Below are positions 1-7,414 of a DNA stretch of 58,571 nt, one piece after another. This DNA comes from an uncultured Lachnotalea sp. (GTDB lineage: Bacteria; Bacillota; Clostridia; Lachnospirales; Lachnospiraceae). A model generated the notes under the pieces. It searched no databases, was not told where the DNA came from, and worked only from the letters and a program-made list of their open reading frames with translations. Made by a program: the position numbers and the translations under genes. Location: positions 1-58,571 of the forward strand of contig CAOKOS010000009.1 of the NCBI GenBank assembly GCA_948470255.1, given 5' to 3'. Each line of letters opens with the position of its first letter. Within the stretch, counting starts at the first letter, position 1.

Positions 1-112
1 GGAAGTTGCGTCCTATAAAGTAAAAACCTCCGGGGGATGCGCAGTTCGCGGAAAGGAAATTGGCCTTTCAGGCCCGCTCACGCGCGGCGATTGCGCTTTG
101 CGCAATCTTTTT
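1..112. repeat. Intergenic palindromic repeat, unit A (left part missing)
   Basis: This copy begins inside the head palindrome (GGA-loop-TCCTATAAAG) and runs through the body that recurs at 40356-40475 and 40606-40728. The body carries the hairpin GATTGCGC-ttt-GCGCAATC near 89-107. It is followed directly by unit B. It has no open frame of its own and is best seen as a structured, probably non-autonomous, repeated intergenic element. Confidence 0.8.
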
Positions 113-239
113 TCCTTTATAGGAAATTGCGTCCTATAAAGTAAAAACGCTCCGCGAGGATCGCACTGCGGCGGAGAGGAATTATATCGCTGAAGCGATT
201 CGCCGCAGGCGGAGAATCCTGCAAGCAGGATTCTTTGTT
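113..239. repeat. Intergenic palindromic repeat, unit B
   Basis: The head is a perfect 10-bp stem CTTTATAGGA / TCCTATAAAG (115-141, 7-nt loop). The body then has short hairpins ATCGCT-ga-AGCGAT, CGCC-gca-GGCG and GAATCCTGC-aa-GCAGGATTC. It ends in the tail GCAGGATTCTTTGTT (225-239). A near-identical copy lies at 40478-40604, and the tail recurs at 32529-32543 upstream of rimP. The tail ends about 24 bp before the mscL start, so the element forms the mscL upstream region. Confidence 0.8.
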
Positions 240-263
240 ATGATATGAAAAGAGGGAATTGTT

Positions 264-749
264 GTGAAAAAAAAGAAAAAAGGTATTGTCGGTGAATTTA
301 AAGAATTTATTATGCGGGGAAATGTCATGGATTTGTCCGTTGCTGTGATCATTGGCGGGGCGTTCCAGAAAATTATTACTTCTCTGACCAACGACGTTAT
401 TATGCCCCTTGTGACTTTGGCAACAGGCGGCATTGATTTTAATAACTGGTTTATTGCCCTGGACGGGAGTAGCTATGGAACCTTGGCGGAGGCTCAGGAG
501 GCGGGAGCGGCTACCTTTAACTATGGGGCGTTTATTACGGTGGTTCTGGATTTCCTGATTTTAGCGGTGATTATTTTTGCCATGGTCAAAGGCATGAATG
601 TTTTGGCTGAGAAAACCCATAAAAAGGAAGAAAAAGCCCCGGAAGCGCCGGCCACCAAGAAATGCCCTTACTGCCTGAGTGAGATTGCGGCAGAAGCCGT
701 GCGGTGCCCTCACTGTACCTCCGAACTGGACAAGCCGCTGGAGGACTAA
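264..749 (+). CDS. mscL: Large-conductance mechanosensitive channel MscL with C-terminal zinc ribbon
   Basis: MscL forms the homopentameric membrane pore that opens on strong membrane tension and releases solutes during osmotic downshock. The N-terminal helix and first membrane segment (GEFKEFIMRGNVMDLSVAVI, about residues 10-45), the periplasmic loop and the second membrane segment (about 92-112) are all typical. The family usually ends at about 120-150 residues after a cytoplasmic helix. Here a C-x2-C-x10-C-x2-C ribbon (C134, C137, C148, C151) is added at the end of a 161-residue protein. The start is GTG at 264 with an AGAGGG site 7-8 nt upstream. It stands alone after the repeats. The channel assignment is secure; the role of the ribbon is unknown. 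Confidence 0.95.
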   Translation: MKKKKKGIVGEFKEFIMRGNVMDLSVAVIIGGAFQKIITSLTNDVIMPLVTLATGGIDFNNWFIALDGSSYGTLAEAQEAGAATFNYGAFITVVLDFLILAVIIFAMVKGMNVLAEKTHKKEEKAPEAPATKKCPYCLSEIAAEAVRCPHCTSELDKPLED

Positions 750-804
750 AGGGGGCGGCGCTGTTTCGCTGCCTGTGTCAGGTGAAAAAATTTTATTTTT
801 GCTC

Positions 805-832
805 TTGACTATTTGGAGGAAAATGCTAAAAT
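805..832 (+). promoter_or_regulatory. Sigma-A promoter of tRNA-Val
   Basis: TTGACT (805-810), a 16-nt spacer and TAAAAT (827-832) place the transcription start about 4 nt before the mature tRNA 5' end at 843. The region 750-804 between mscL and this promoter shows nothing else recognisable. Confidence 0.7.
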
Positions 833-842
833 AGAGAAGTAC

Positions 843-916
843 GGAAGCATAGCTCAGCTGGGATGAGCGTTCGCCTCACACGCGAGAGGTCATGGGTTCG
901 AGCCCCATTGCTTCCA
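843..916 (+). tRNA. tRNA-Val (anticodon CAC)
   Basis: A full cloverleaf can be drawn: acceptor GGAAGCA pairs with TGCTTCC, the D-arm is AGCTC...GAGC, the anticodon stem TTCGC/GCGAG encloses loop CTCACAC, and the T-arm contains GGGTTCGAGCCCC. The anticodon CAC reads the valine codon GUG. A discriminator A follows the acceptor stem; CCA is not encoded. Confidence 0.93.
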
Positions 917-920
917 TTAA

Positions 921-965
921 AAAAGCCGGAACTGCTGGTATTTTCAGCAGAGTCCGGCTTTTTGT
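921..965. terminator. Bidirectional intrinsic terminator between tRNA-Val and the surface-protein gene
   Basis: AAAAGCCGGA-ctgctg pairs with cagcag-TCCGGCTTTT, followed by T residues on the plus strand and by an equivalent T run on the minus strand. It can end both the tRNA-Val transcript and the convergent surface-protein transcript that stops at 997. Confidence 0.8.
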
Positions 966-996
966 TATGTTGGTTTTGGCCGTCGAAACCGCTTTG

Positions 997-3801
997 TCAG
1001 CGGCGTCTGTATTTTTTCAGCTTTCCGATTGCCTGAAGATAAATAAATGTGCAGCACAGGAATGATAGAACCATAGAAAGGAAATACCATTCCGTGGGGG
1101 TGGTATCACCTGTTTTGGGACCAGAAACAGAACCTGTAGTGTTCTGCCCGGGCTTTTTGACGGGCTGGACAGGTTTCTGGACAGTCCCCGGAGTTCTTGG
1201 AGTTTCAGGAGGGGTAGTTTCTGATGCCGCTGTTTTCTTTTGCCAGATGGCTGTCACAGTTACCGGATAGTCCGGCATGATAAAAGTGGTGATTGCCTTT
1301 GACGGATCTGCAAGCGCAATTTTCTCTGAACTTTCCCATTCGCGGAATAAGTAACCCTCTTTGATTCCGGCATCGATTGTCACCGTATCGCCATACATAT
1401 AAATGCCTGCTCCGCTTTTGGCTGAGCTGCTGTCCTTGACTGTCACGGGATAAAGGCCTTTCCATTTGGCGGTCAGCTTTACGCTGTTTCCAGGCATGGT
1501 AAAAAAAGTCTGTTTTGCCTGGGCATTGTTTAGGACTACGGTATCAGGGTACACTGCCCAGCTTTCAAAAACGAAATTGTCTTTGTTTCCGGCAGATATG
1601 GAGACAGTGTCGCCTTCCATATAAATGCCTGCTCCACTATTGTCAGCCTTGGTTTCTTCAATGTCGACAATATAATAACTGGAACTTCCGGCTCCGTCAC
1701 CCACGTGGATCTTCCCACTTCCTTTGATATGCTGTCCAAGCTGCCGTATGGCTTTATCGGGAGTGTTTTCAGGGAGCAGCAGGATGCCGTCTAAAACCAG
1801 GGTATCAGACACATCCAGGTACTGGGCTAAGGTATCGCTGGTTACATTTGTCCTTGCGTCGACCACAGAACCTTCCTCCACTATGAGGGTGGAGCCTGTG
1901 GGTACCTGGAGAATTCTGTCCCTGGCCCCGGAAACGCCGTCTCCCAGGGTGAGCGTCTCTCCCGTTTTAATGACAGTATTTCCGTTTGCTTTATTGATAT
2001 AAGTGTCATCATACATTTCGATGACAAATCCGTCGATGGTTCCCGCATTTTGAAGGACAGCGCTATACCCTGTCAGGCAAATGTGGGAGAAATTTCCGGC
2101 AGAAACAATGGAGCCGTCATTTTCCAGGCGATTCTGGTTCTGCAGAAGGCCATTGGAAGCTACATGGAGGTTTCCGTAGTTCTGAATGGTTCCCCCTGCT
2201 TGTGACGTTTTATTGTAAAAATTATAGAGAGAACCGCCGTCTTCAACCTGAATAGTCCCGTCGTTGACCAAAGTTCCCGATGTAATATCAATGGAACCTT
2301 TATTTTGAATCTGGATGGTTCCCTTATTGGCCAGTATGCCGGAATGTCCGCTTGCCGAATAGATATTGATGGAGTGGTTTGTTGAAATTTTGGCAGTTTC
2401 TCCTTCCGGGACTGTAAGAGAGGCATCGTAATAACGTCCGATTACCAGGGACTTACCTTCCATATCGTTATCCCAGGTGACGTTACCCACTGCATGGCCG
2501 GCTCCCACAGATGTGACCTGGCCGGAGTCCTGGTCATAGGAACAGTTGCCATACCAGATTCCGTCACCCTGAAGATATAAGAGGTATTTCATCTTTTTTG
2601 TATACAGGGTGGAACCGTTTTTGAGTTCTGTGTTGCCAGGGGACAGGGGAAGCTCCACGTCATTGCTGGAAGTAGTATTTTCTGCATACAGGGAACTGTT
2701 ATCTATTGTTAAGTGATGATAAGACAGGGAACCGGAAACATTGCCGGAATCTGTGTTTCCCACTACGGATACATGGCTGTTGGTAATCTGTATGTTTTTG
2801 GTGGTTTGGATCGCCTCTCCTGAACTATTGATGACAGAAAGTTCACTGTCTTCCACTATGACGTCATGAGAATTTTGTATTTGGACGGCTCCGTTTGAAC
2901 TGGAGCCTGTTATTTTCACACGGCTGTTGTTTTGAATGATGATACTGCCGTAAGAACTCCATATACCCTTACAGCCGGCGGCGCCATGTGAGGCATAGAC
3001 AATGGACAAATCGGCTCCGTCGAAAGTAATACCGTTTGAAGACAGTACACCGCTTCCTGCGGATGTGATTTTCAGGGAACCAGAGCCTGTGACTGTGGAA
3101 CGTTCCGACCCGGTTAAATATAATCCAGAACCGTTTGTGTTTGATTTTGCGGCTGTAATTTGATTTGTGCCTTCCAGACGGATCGTCACTGGTACACAGA
3201 CCCAGATGCCGGAGGACTCAGCATCGATCACAGCATTTTTCAAGGTCAGAGTCCCGCCGGTTACATTCTGACCATCCAGTACGGGAACCCAGGTCATTGT
3301 ACCGCTTCCGGCGCTGTATGTGGTTTCTACTTTGGGAAGCTCGTTGGGAAACTGGAATTTTAGTCCAGTGCTTTTGTCTTCCAGCCTGGGAGCGGGAGAA
3401 AGAAAATTTTCTGCCGAGGCTTGCGGTTCTCCGGCATTTTCTGATTCGCCGGGAATGTTTGTTTCGGTGGAAGGCTGAGTTTCGTCAGTGGTTTTTGATT
3501 CCGCGGTAACCTGGGTTTCCCCAGGGCTATGTGACTCTTCAGGAGCCTGGACTGTGACAACAGCTTTCGATTCCGCGACCTCGGGGGTGTGCGACTCTTT
3601 AGGAGCCTGGATTGTGACGGTGGTTTTCGACTCCTCGGAAGTCTGGGTTTTGGCGGTGGCCTTTGATTCCTCAGTAACCTGAGTTTCCCCAGAGGCATCT
3701 GTTTCTGTGGTTTGTGCCGCGCGGAGGATTGGCGCAGGTGTGGTAAACAGGAATAATGCTGACAAAAACCACGCCAGAATTTGTCTTTTTTTGGTGTTCA
3801 T
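997..3801 (-). CDS. Large secreted surface protein with beta-helix region and InlB-type repeats, sortase-like C terminus
   Basis: The protein has 934 residues from the ATG at 3801, chosen over the upstream in-frame ATG (3834) because AAAGGAG lies 7 nt before it. An N-terminal signal peptide (basic MNTKKR, then a hydrophobic stretch) is followed by a Thr/Ser/Glu-rich repetitive stalk of about 110 residues (repeats of the ESK-TT-TQ and QAP-ESH type). A long region of short Asn/Gly/Ser-rich strand repeats follows, typical of right-handed beta-helix carbohydrate-binding surface proteins. Two copies of an InlB-like repeat follow (YPVTV...GAGIYM...GDTV...F..W). The C terminus is GPKTGD, a hydrophobic segment and KKYRRR, resembling a sortase signal with a non-LPxTG motif. 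It is divergent from the two-component genes. The ligand is unknown. Confidence 0.75.
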   Translation of the reverse strand: MNTKKRQILAWFLSALFLFTTPAPILRAAQTTETDASGETQVTEESKATAKTQTSEESKTTVTIQAPKESHTPEVAESKAVVTVQAPEESHSPGETQVTAESKTTDETQPSTETNIPGESENAGEPQASAENFLSPAPRLEDKSTGLKFQFPNELPKVETTYSAGSGTMTWVPVLDGQNVTGGTLTLKNAVIDAESSGIWVCVPVTIRLEGTNQITAAKSNTNGSGLYLTGSERSTVTGSGSLKITSAGSGVLSSNGITFDGADLSIVYASHGAAGCKGIWSSYGSIIIQNNSRVKITGSSSNGAVQIQNSHDVIVEDSELSVINSSGEAIQTTKNIQITNSHVSVVGNTDSGNVSGSLSYHHLTIDNSSLYAENTTSSNDVELPLSPGNTELKNGSTLYTKKMKYLLYLQGDGIWYGNCSYDQDSGQVTSVGAGHAVGNVTWDNDMEGKSLVIGRYYDASLTVPEGETAKISTNHSINIYSASGHSGILANKGTIQIQNKGSIDITSGTLVNDGTIQVEDGGSLYNFYNKTSQAGGTIQNYGNLHVASNGLLQNQNRLENDGSIVSAGNFSHICLTGYSAVLQNAGTIDGFVIEMYDDTYINKANGNTVIKTGETLTLGDGVSGARDRILQVPTGSTLIVEEGSVVDARTNVTSDTLAQYLDVSDTLVLDGILLLPENTPDKAIRQLGQHIKGSGKIHVGDGAGSSSYYIVDIEETKADNSGAGIYMEGDTVSISAGNKDNFVFESWAVYPDTVVLNNAQAKQTFFTMPGNSVKLTAKWKGLYPVTVKDSSSAKSGAGIYMYGDTVTIDAGIKEGYLFREWESSEKIALADPSKAITTFIMPDYPVTVTAIWQKKTAASETTPPETPRTPGTVQKPVQPVKKPGQNTTGSVSGPKTGDTTPTEWYFLSMVLSFLCCTFIYLQAIGKLKKYRRR

Positions 3802-3904
3802 CTGAATTTCTCCTTTCATCTCTCCTGATTTCATTTTACTGATTTCCCGAAGCTTTGCCAGTACGAAATATTATAATTGGATATCAAAATTAGTTGTTGA
3901 CAAA

Positions 3905-3933
3905 TTGACATTTTTATGCATATGGCATATGCT
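3905..3933 (+). promoter_or_regulatory. Promoter of the response-regulator/kinase/recombinase operon, with a palindrome over the -10
   Basis: TTGACA (3905-3910), a 17-nt spacer and TATGCT (3928-3933) form a good sigma-A promoter about 80 nt upstream of the response-regulator start. GCATATG-G-CATATGC (3918-3932) is a perfect palindrome around a central base and overlaps the spacer and -10, which is a plausible operator position. The remainder of 3802-4012 holds the divergent surface-gene upstream region, which contains a TATAAT on the minus strand but no convincing -35. Confidence 0.65.
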
Positions 3934-4012
3934 TGTAGCAGCGGGAAAACTGCTGGGATATAAAATGTATGGGAGGATACTTTGCGCGTCTTGGAAAAGG
4001 AGTGGTGAATAT

Positions 4013-4750
4013 ATGGACGAACTGAGGATTGCTGTATGTGAAGACAATTCGGAAGAGTGTACTACTCTTCTGTCTTTGATCAGGGACAGTGGGATGGAGA
4101 CAGAGACAAAGGTGTTCACAACAGGAGAGGAGCTTTTGGAAAATTACCGTCAGGGAAGCTATGACCTGATTTTTATGGATATTTACATGGAGGGGATATC
4201 CGGTGTGGAAACGATAAAAAGGATTCGGGAACGGGACGCGGATGTACCTGTGGCATTTACCACCACCAGTACGGATTATGCGCTGGAAAGCTATCGTCTG
4301 GATGTGGTGAAATATATAGAGAAGCCGGTTAAAGCAAAAGCCGTACAGGATATGCTGCAGCTGGCTTTATTGAAACGTGGCAGCGCTCCGGGACTCACAA
4401 TTTTTGTGGAATCGAAGAGGGAGACGGTTCCTTTTGGGCAGATTTTGTATGTGGAACAGCAGGCCCACGACCTGATTTTTTATCTGTCGGATGGAAGGCA
4501 GCTTAGGACAAAGGGAAGGCTGGATGAAATAGAAGATTCTTTTCCTTCCGTTTCTTTTATGCGCTGCCATAAAAGTTATCTTACTAATCTTGGTTTTGTG
4601 ACGGCCTTAGATACGGAACTTATGAGTTTTCGGATGGTGAATAACCATAATGTATACATACGCCGGGAAAGCATAAAAAAGGCAAAAGCAGTGTGGGAGA
4701 CTTATATGTTTGATGCAGTGCGCAGATTGGGAGGGGAGGCAGATGAGTAA
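4013..4750 (+). CDS. LytTR-family response regulator
   Basis: This is a 245-residue AgrA/LytR-type regulator. The receiver domain (about 1-120) has the acidic pair E10/D11, the phosphoacceptor D56 in LIFMDIYMEG and a conserved K in the YIEKP motif. A LytTR DNA-binding domain (about 135-240) follows, with the typical MRCHKSYLTN stretch. The start at 4013 is chosen because GGAG precedes it and the receiver fold begins immediately; an in-frame ATG at 3905 would lie inside the promoter. The stop overlaps the kinase start by 8 nt (ATGAGTAA), so translation of the pair is probably coupled. The target is not visible here; the divergent surface gene and the recombinase are candidates. Confidence 0.9.
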   Translation: MDELRIAVCEDNSEECTTLLSLIRDSGMETETKVFTTGEELLENYRQGSYDLIFMDIYMEGISGVETIKRIRERDADVPVAFTTTSTDYALESYRLDVVKYIEKPVKAKAVQDMLQLALLKRGSAPGLTIFVESKRETVPFGQILYVEQQAHDLIFYLSDGRQLRTKGRLDEIEDSFPSVSFMRCHKSYLTNLGFVTALDTELMSFRMVNNHNVYIRRESIKKAKAVWETYMFDAVRRLGGEADE

Positions 4751-6560
4751 ATGGAGTAAGTTTTTAGCTGTTGTCATAGTGCTTCTGACTGTCCTGCTTT
4801 TTGGATATGCACTTTTTTCTGGCGGTACTTTTTCAAAAGAAGAGGAAATAGACGTGGAGGTTCTTACGGAGTGGACACTGGAATCGGAAGGTGAGATTCG
4901 GCCTGTATCCCTTCCCTTCACTTTGAAAGGGTTTTCTCCCCGTATGCCGGTTGCGTTGACAACTAGGATACAGCCCGGCCCGGGAAAATGTATTTACCTG
5001 AAAACCGTGTACGCCCCGATGCGGGTATATATGGATGGGGAATTGGTTTTTGCTTATGGGCAGGATGGGGACTGGCCTTCTTTTCTGCCGGATCCGCCTA
5101 CCATGGTCAAGCTGGTTCCCGTTTTACAGACAAGCCGCCCGATTACTCTGCGTCTGGAATTTTTGTTTCCTTCCCACAGAAATCAGCTGCCTATCCAGCC
5201 TGTGCTTCTTGGGACTTCGGATCAGATTCTCCAGAAACTTTTTTCTGATATGGGATTCTCCTTGTTTTTTTCCATTGTTTTGATTGCCCTGGGGATTCTA
5301 ATGGCGCTGATTTCGACTGTGTTGCTTCGCTTTGAAAAAGCAGGGCTTTCTGTACTGTGGCTTGGATTGTTTTCATTTCTCACTGGTATATGGGTTTTGG
5401 GTGAGTGTGATCTGACGGGCATATTTATTGATAATCCGACAATTTTGTATTTAATGGCTTTTATGGGCTTGTTTACATTTTCTGTCCCGTTACTGAAACT
5501 GGGAGAGGCGATTTTGAATCTGCACCGGCCTGGGCCGGTGAGATGGATGTATACAGTAGTTGAGCTTGCTGTCTTTTGTGCGCTGCTCCTTCAGATTACA
5601 GGTGTCTGCGCCTTGTCAAAGACCATGTATTTGTTCCATGTGCTGATACCGCTGGCGCTGTGCGTTTTTGCGGGGACGGTTTTTCTGGAGGCTGTCTGGT
5701 ATAAAAACAGATTTGCTACCCGCTTTTTATTGGCGGCGCTTGTACTTGCTGTGTTTTCACTTCTTGAAGTGGCCAATTATTACCTGTTTCATTTCCGTGT
5801 GCAGATCACCTTTTTCTTTCAGGTGGGGGTTTTGCTTTTTGTGGTGATGGTGTGTATCCAGTGTGGAAATTTCCTGCGTCACAGTTTTCTTATGCAGGCC
5901 AGGAACCGGAAACTTGCTTATGAATTATCTCTGATGGAAAGGCAGATGGAGGTACAAAAGAAAAGATATTCGATCCTTTCTGAAATGGCGGAGTCCATTA
6001 AAATCCAGCGCCATGACTTAAAACATCAGCTTGCCGTAATCCGGAATTACCACGAAAAAAACCAGGCAGAAAAGCTTACGGATTATCTGGAGAGCTTGTC
6101 TGCAAATATCCCAACGGAGGATACAAAACCTCTTTGCAGGAATGAAGCGGTCAATGCCGTCGCGCTGTATTACCGGAGCCTTGCAAAGAAATCAGGGATT
6201 TCCCGTATATGGTTCCATCTGGATATTCCATCTGACAGCGGCCGGGTTTCCGACAGCGATTTATGTATCATTGTTGGAAATCTGCTGGAAAATGCCATTG
6301 CGGCATGTAGTATATTAGATGGCCGGACTTCTTTTATTCGAATGAAAAGCCATATACAGTATGATATTCTGGTGATTACCATGGACAATGCTTATCAATC
6401 GGTGAAACAAAAGCATGACGGTACGTTTGTGTCGCAAAAGGCGGGCGGAGGCGTCGGTTTGGCCTCTATTGTCTCTGTGGCGGGAAAGTATGGCGGAAAT
6501 GCCAGGTTTGAAGCGCAAAATCAGGTTTTTTCTTCTTCTGTGTATTTGCATTTGAAATAA
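4743..6560 (+). CDS. GHKL-type sensor histidine kinase (AgrC-like), membrane bound
   Basis: 605 residues from the ATG at 4743 (GGAGG 4-5 nt upstream). An N-terminal anchor is followed by an extracellular beta-rich domain of about 130 residues. A run of hydrophobic segments from about 175 to 395 resembles a 7TMR-DISM sensor. A short coiled coil leads to the dimerisation helix IQRHDLKHQL (H424 the likely phosphoacceptor). The ATPase part has the N-box NLLENAIAAC and a glycine-rich GGGVGLASI box. It forms a two-component system with the LytTR regulator and is followed after 19 nt by the recombinase gene, so all three are probably one transcript. The signal is unknown; the extracellular domain suggests a carbohydrate or peptide ligand. 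Confidence 0.9.
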   Translation: MSKWSKFLAVVIVLLTVLLFGYALFSGGTFSKEEEIDVEVLTEWTLESEGEIRPVSLPFTLKGFSPRMPVALTTRIQPGPGKCIYLKTVYAPMRVYMDGELVFAYGQDGDWPSFLPDPPTMVKLVPVLQTSRPITLRLEFLFPSHRNQLPIQPVLLGTSDQILQKLFSDMGFSLFFSIVLIALGILMALISTVLLRFEKAGLSVLWLGLFSFLTGIWVLGECDLTGIFIDNPTILYLMAFMGLFTFSVPLLKLGEAILNLHRPGPVRWMYTVVELAVFCALLLQITGVCALSKTMYLFHVLIPLALCVFAGTVFLEAVWYKNRFATRFLLAALVLAVFSLLEVANYYLFHFRVQITFFFQVGVLLFVVMVCIQCGNFLRHSFLMQARNRKLAYELSLMERQMEVQKKRYSILSEMAESIKIQRHDLKHQLAVIRNYHEKNQAEKLTDYLESLSANIPTEDTKPLCRNEAVNAVALYYRSLAKKSGISRIWFHLDIPSDSGRVSDSDLCIIVGNLLENAIAACSILDGRTSFIRMKSHIQYDILVITMDNAYQSVKQKHDGTFVSQKAGGGVGLASIVSVAGKYGGNARFEAQNQVFSSSVYLHLK

Positions 6561-6579
6561 AAACATCAAGGAGGAGATT

Positions 6580-7188
6580 ATGAAAAAGACTTATGCATAT
6601 GTACGTGTCAGTACCAGGGAACAAAAAGAGGACAGGCAGCTGCTGGCCATGAGGGATGTGGGGATTCAGGAAAATGATATTTTTATGGACAAGCAGTCGG
6701 GAAAAGATTTTAACCGGCCGATGTATCAAAAGCTGCTGAAAAAGCTTCGGGAAGGAGACTTGCTGTATGTAAAAAGCATAGACAGGCTGGGGAGGAATTA
6801 TACGGATATTCTGGAGCAATGGCGGTATTTGACGAAAAAGAAAAAAGTGGATATCTGCATTTTGGATATGCCGATCCTGGATACCAGAAGAGACGGTGAT
6901 TTAATCGGAGTTTTTATTGGGGATGTGGTGCTGCAGGTTTTATCTTTTGTGGCAGAAAATGAGCGAAAAAATATTTGGGAACGGCAGCGGGAAGGAATCG
7001 CTGCAGCAAAGAGGCGCGGCGTCTGCTTCGGCCGTCCGGAGAAACCGCTTCCGGAAAACTTCCAGGAAGCTTATGACAGATGGAAAAATAAGAAAATTAC
7101 GGGAATCCAGGCCGCCAAGCTGTGTGGTATGCCAGTATCATCCTTTTATAATAAGGCGGGAAAAAAGGGAGGAGGAAGAAAATACTGA
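6580..7188 (+). CDS. Serine recombinase (resolvase/DNA-invertase type)
   Basis: 202 residues; catalytic domain with the nucleophile S11 in YAYVRVSTRE, the DRLGRNY motif (68-74) carrying active-site arginines, and the long E-helix ENERKNIWERQREGIAAAKRRG region (126-147). A C-terminal helix-turn-helix (about 161-195) follows, which is the Hin/Tn3-resolvase layout and not the N-terminal MerR-HTH layout of IS607 TnpA. Start ATG has a strong AAGGAGGAG site. It sits 19 nt after the kinase and ends 40 nt before a pair of perfect 26-bp inverted repeats flanking a promoter. Inversion of that segment is therefore its most likely job. Hin-type enzymes act on sites of about 26 bp with a 2-bp crossover. 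Confidence 0.9.
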   Translation: MKKTYAYVRVSTREQKEDRQLLAMRDVGIQENDIFMDKQSGKDFNRPMYQKLLKKLREGDLLYVKSIDRLGRNYTDILEQWRYLTKKKKVDICILDMPILDTRRDGDLIGVFIGDVVLQVLSFVAENERKNIWERQREGIAAAKRRGVCFGRPEKPLPENFQEAYDRWKNKKITGIQAAKLCGMPVSSFYNKAGKKGGGRKY

Positions 7189-7227
7189 TATAAGGATAAG
7201 ATCAATCGAATTTTATATTGAAGATTT

Positions 7228-7253
7228 TAAAAACGTGTACTTTTTTAGAATAA
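7228..7253 (+). repeat. Left 26-bp inverted repeat (putative inversion site IR-L)
   Basis: The 26 bases starting TAAAAACGTGTAC are the exact reverse complement of 7369-7394. Within the site an imperfect dyad AAAAA.GT-GT-AC.TTTTT is centred at 7237/7238, as expected for a serine-recombinase site with a 2-bp core (GT). The match stops exactly at 26 bp on both sides. Confidence 0.85.
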
Positions 7254-7276
7254 CTGTCTGTATCTGTTTTGACGAT

Positions 7277-7305
7277 ATCATATCACAAAAACAGGTACTT
7301 TTCAA
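7277..7305 (-). promoter_or_regulatory. Sigma-A promoter inside the invertible segment, directed leftward
   Basis: On the minus strand: TTGAAA (7305-7300), a 17-nt spacer, TATGAT (7282-7277), with an extended -10 TG one base upstream. As drawn it transcribes into the 3' end of the recombinase gene as antisense. After inversion between the 26-bp repeats the -10 would map to about 7340-7345 and start transcription near 7352, about 63 nt before the TnpB-like start codon. Confidence 0.75.
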
Positions 7306-7308
7306 TAA
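7287..7308 (+). repeat. Degenerate third copy of the recombination core
   Basis: AAAAACAGGTACTTTT followed by CAATAA shares the pattern AAAAAC..GTACTTTT with the left 26-bp site and lies in the same orientation. It overlaps the -35 and spacer of the internal promoter, so a bound recombinase could also block that promoter. Confidence 0.5.
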
Positions 7309-7368
7309 GGGATTTTGTAGATCGCGGGTATATTCCGGTGATTTTGCTACAAAACAATCCGGGAAAGA

Positions 7369-7394
7369 TTATTCTAAAAAAGTACACGTTTTTA
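7369..7394 (-). repeat. Right 26-bp inverted repeat (putative inversion site IR-R)
   Basis: Perfect reverse complement of 7228-7253. It ends 20 bp before the chosen start codon of the TnpB-like gene, so inversion would leave the ribosome-binding region and start codon unchanged. Confidence 0.85.
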
Positions 7395-7414
7395 GTATGG
7401 GGCAGGAAAAAGTG

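Larger units (their letters stand above)
7254..7368. other. Invertible promoter segment, shown in the orientation that faces away from the TnpB-like gene
   Basis: These 115 bp lie between the two 26-bp inverted repeats, immediately downstream of a serine recombinase gene. They hold a complete sigma-A promoter on the minus strand, a dyad (7261-7297: TATCTGTTTT...AAAACAGGTA with GATAT-C-ATATC at its centre), a degenerate direct copy of the recombination core (7287-7308), and a small inverted repeat TTTTGTAG / CTACAAAA (7313-7320, 7347-7354). The content matches what a phase-variation switch needs. That it actually inverts is inferred, not seen. Confidence 0.75.

Noticed and set aside
7228-7394. 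The 26-bp inverted repeats as a transcription terminator or mini-transposon ends
   Set aside because: The arms are 115 bp apart with a promoter between them, they lack a GC-rich stem followed by a T run, and no target-site duplication is visible at their outer edges.
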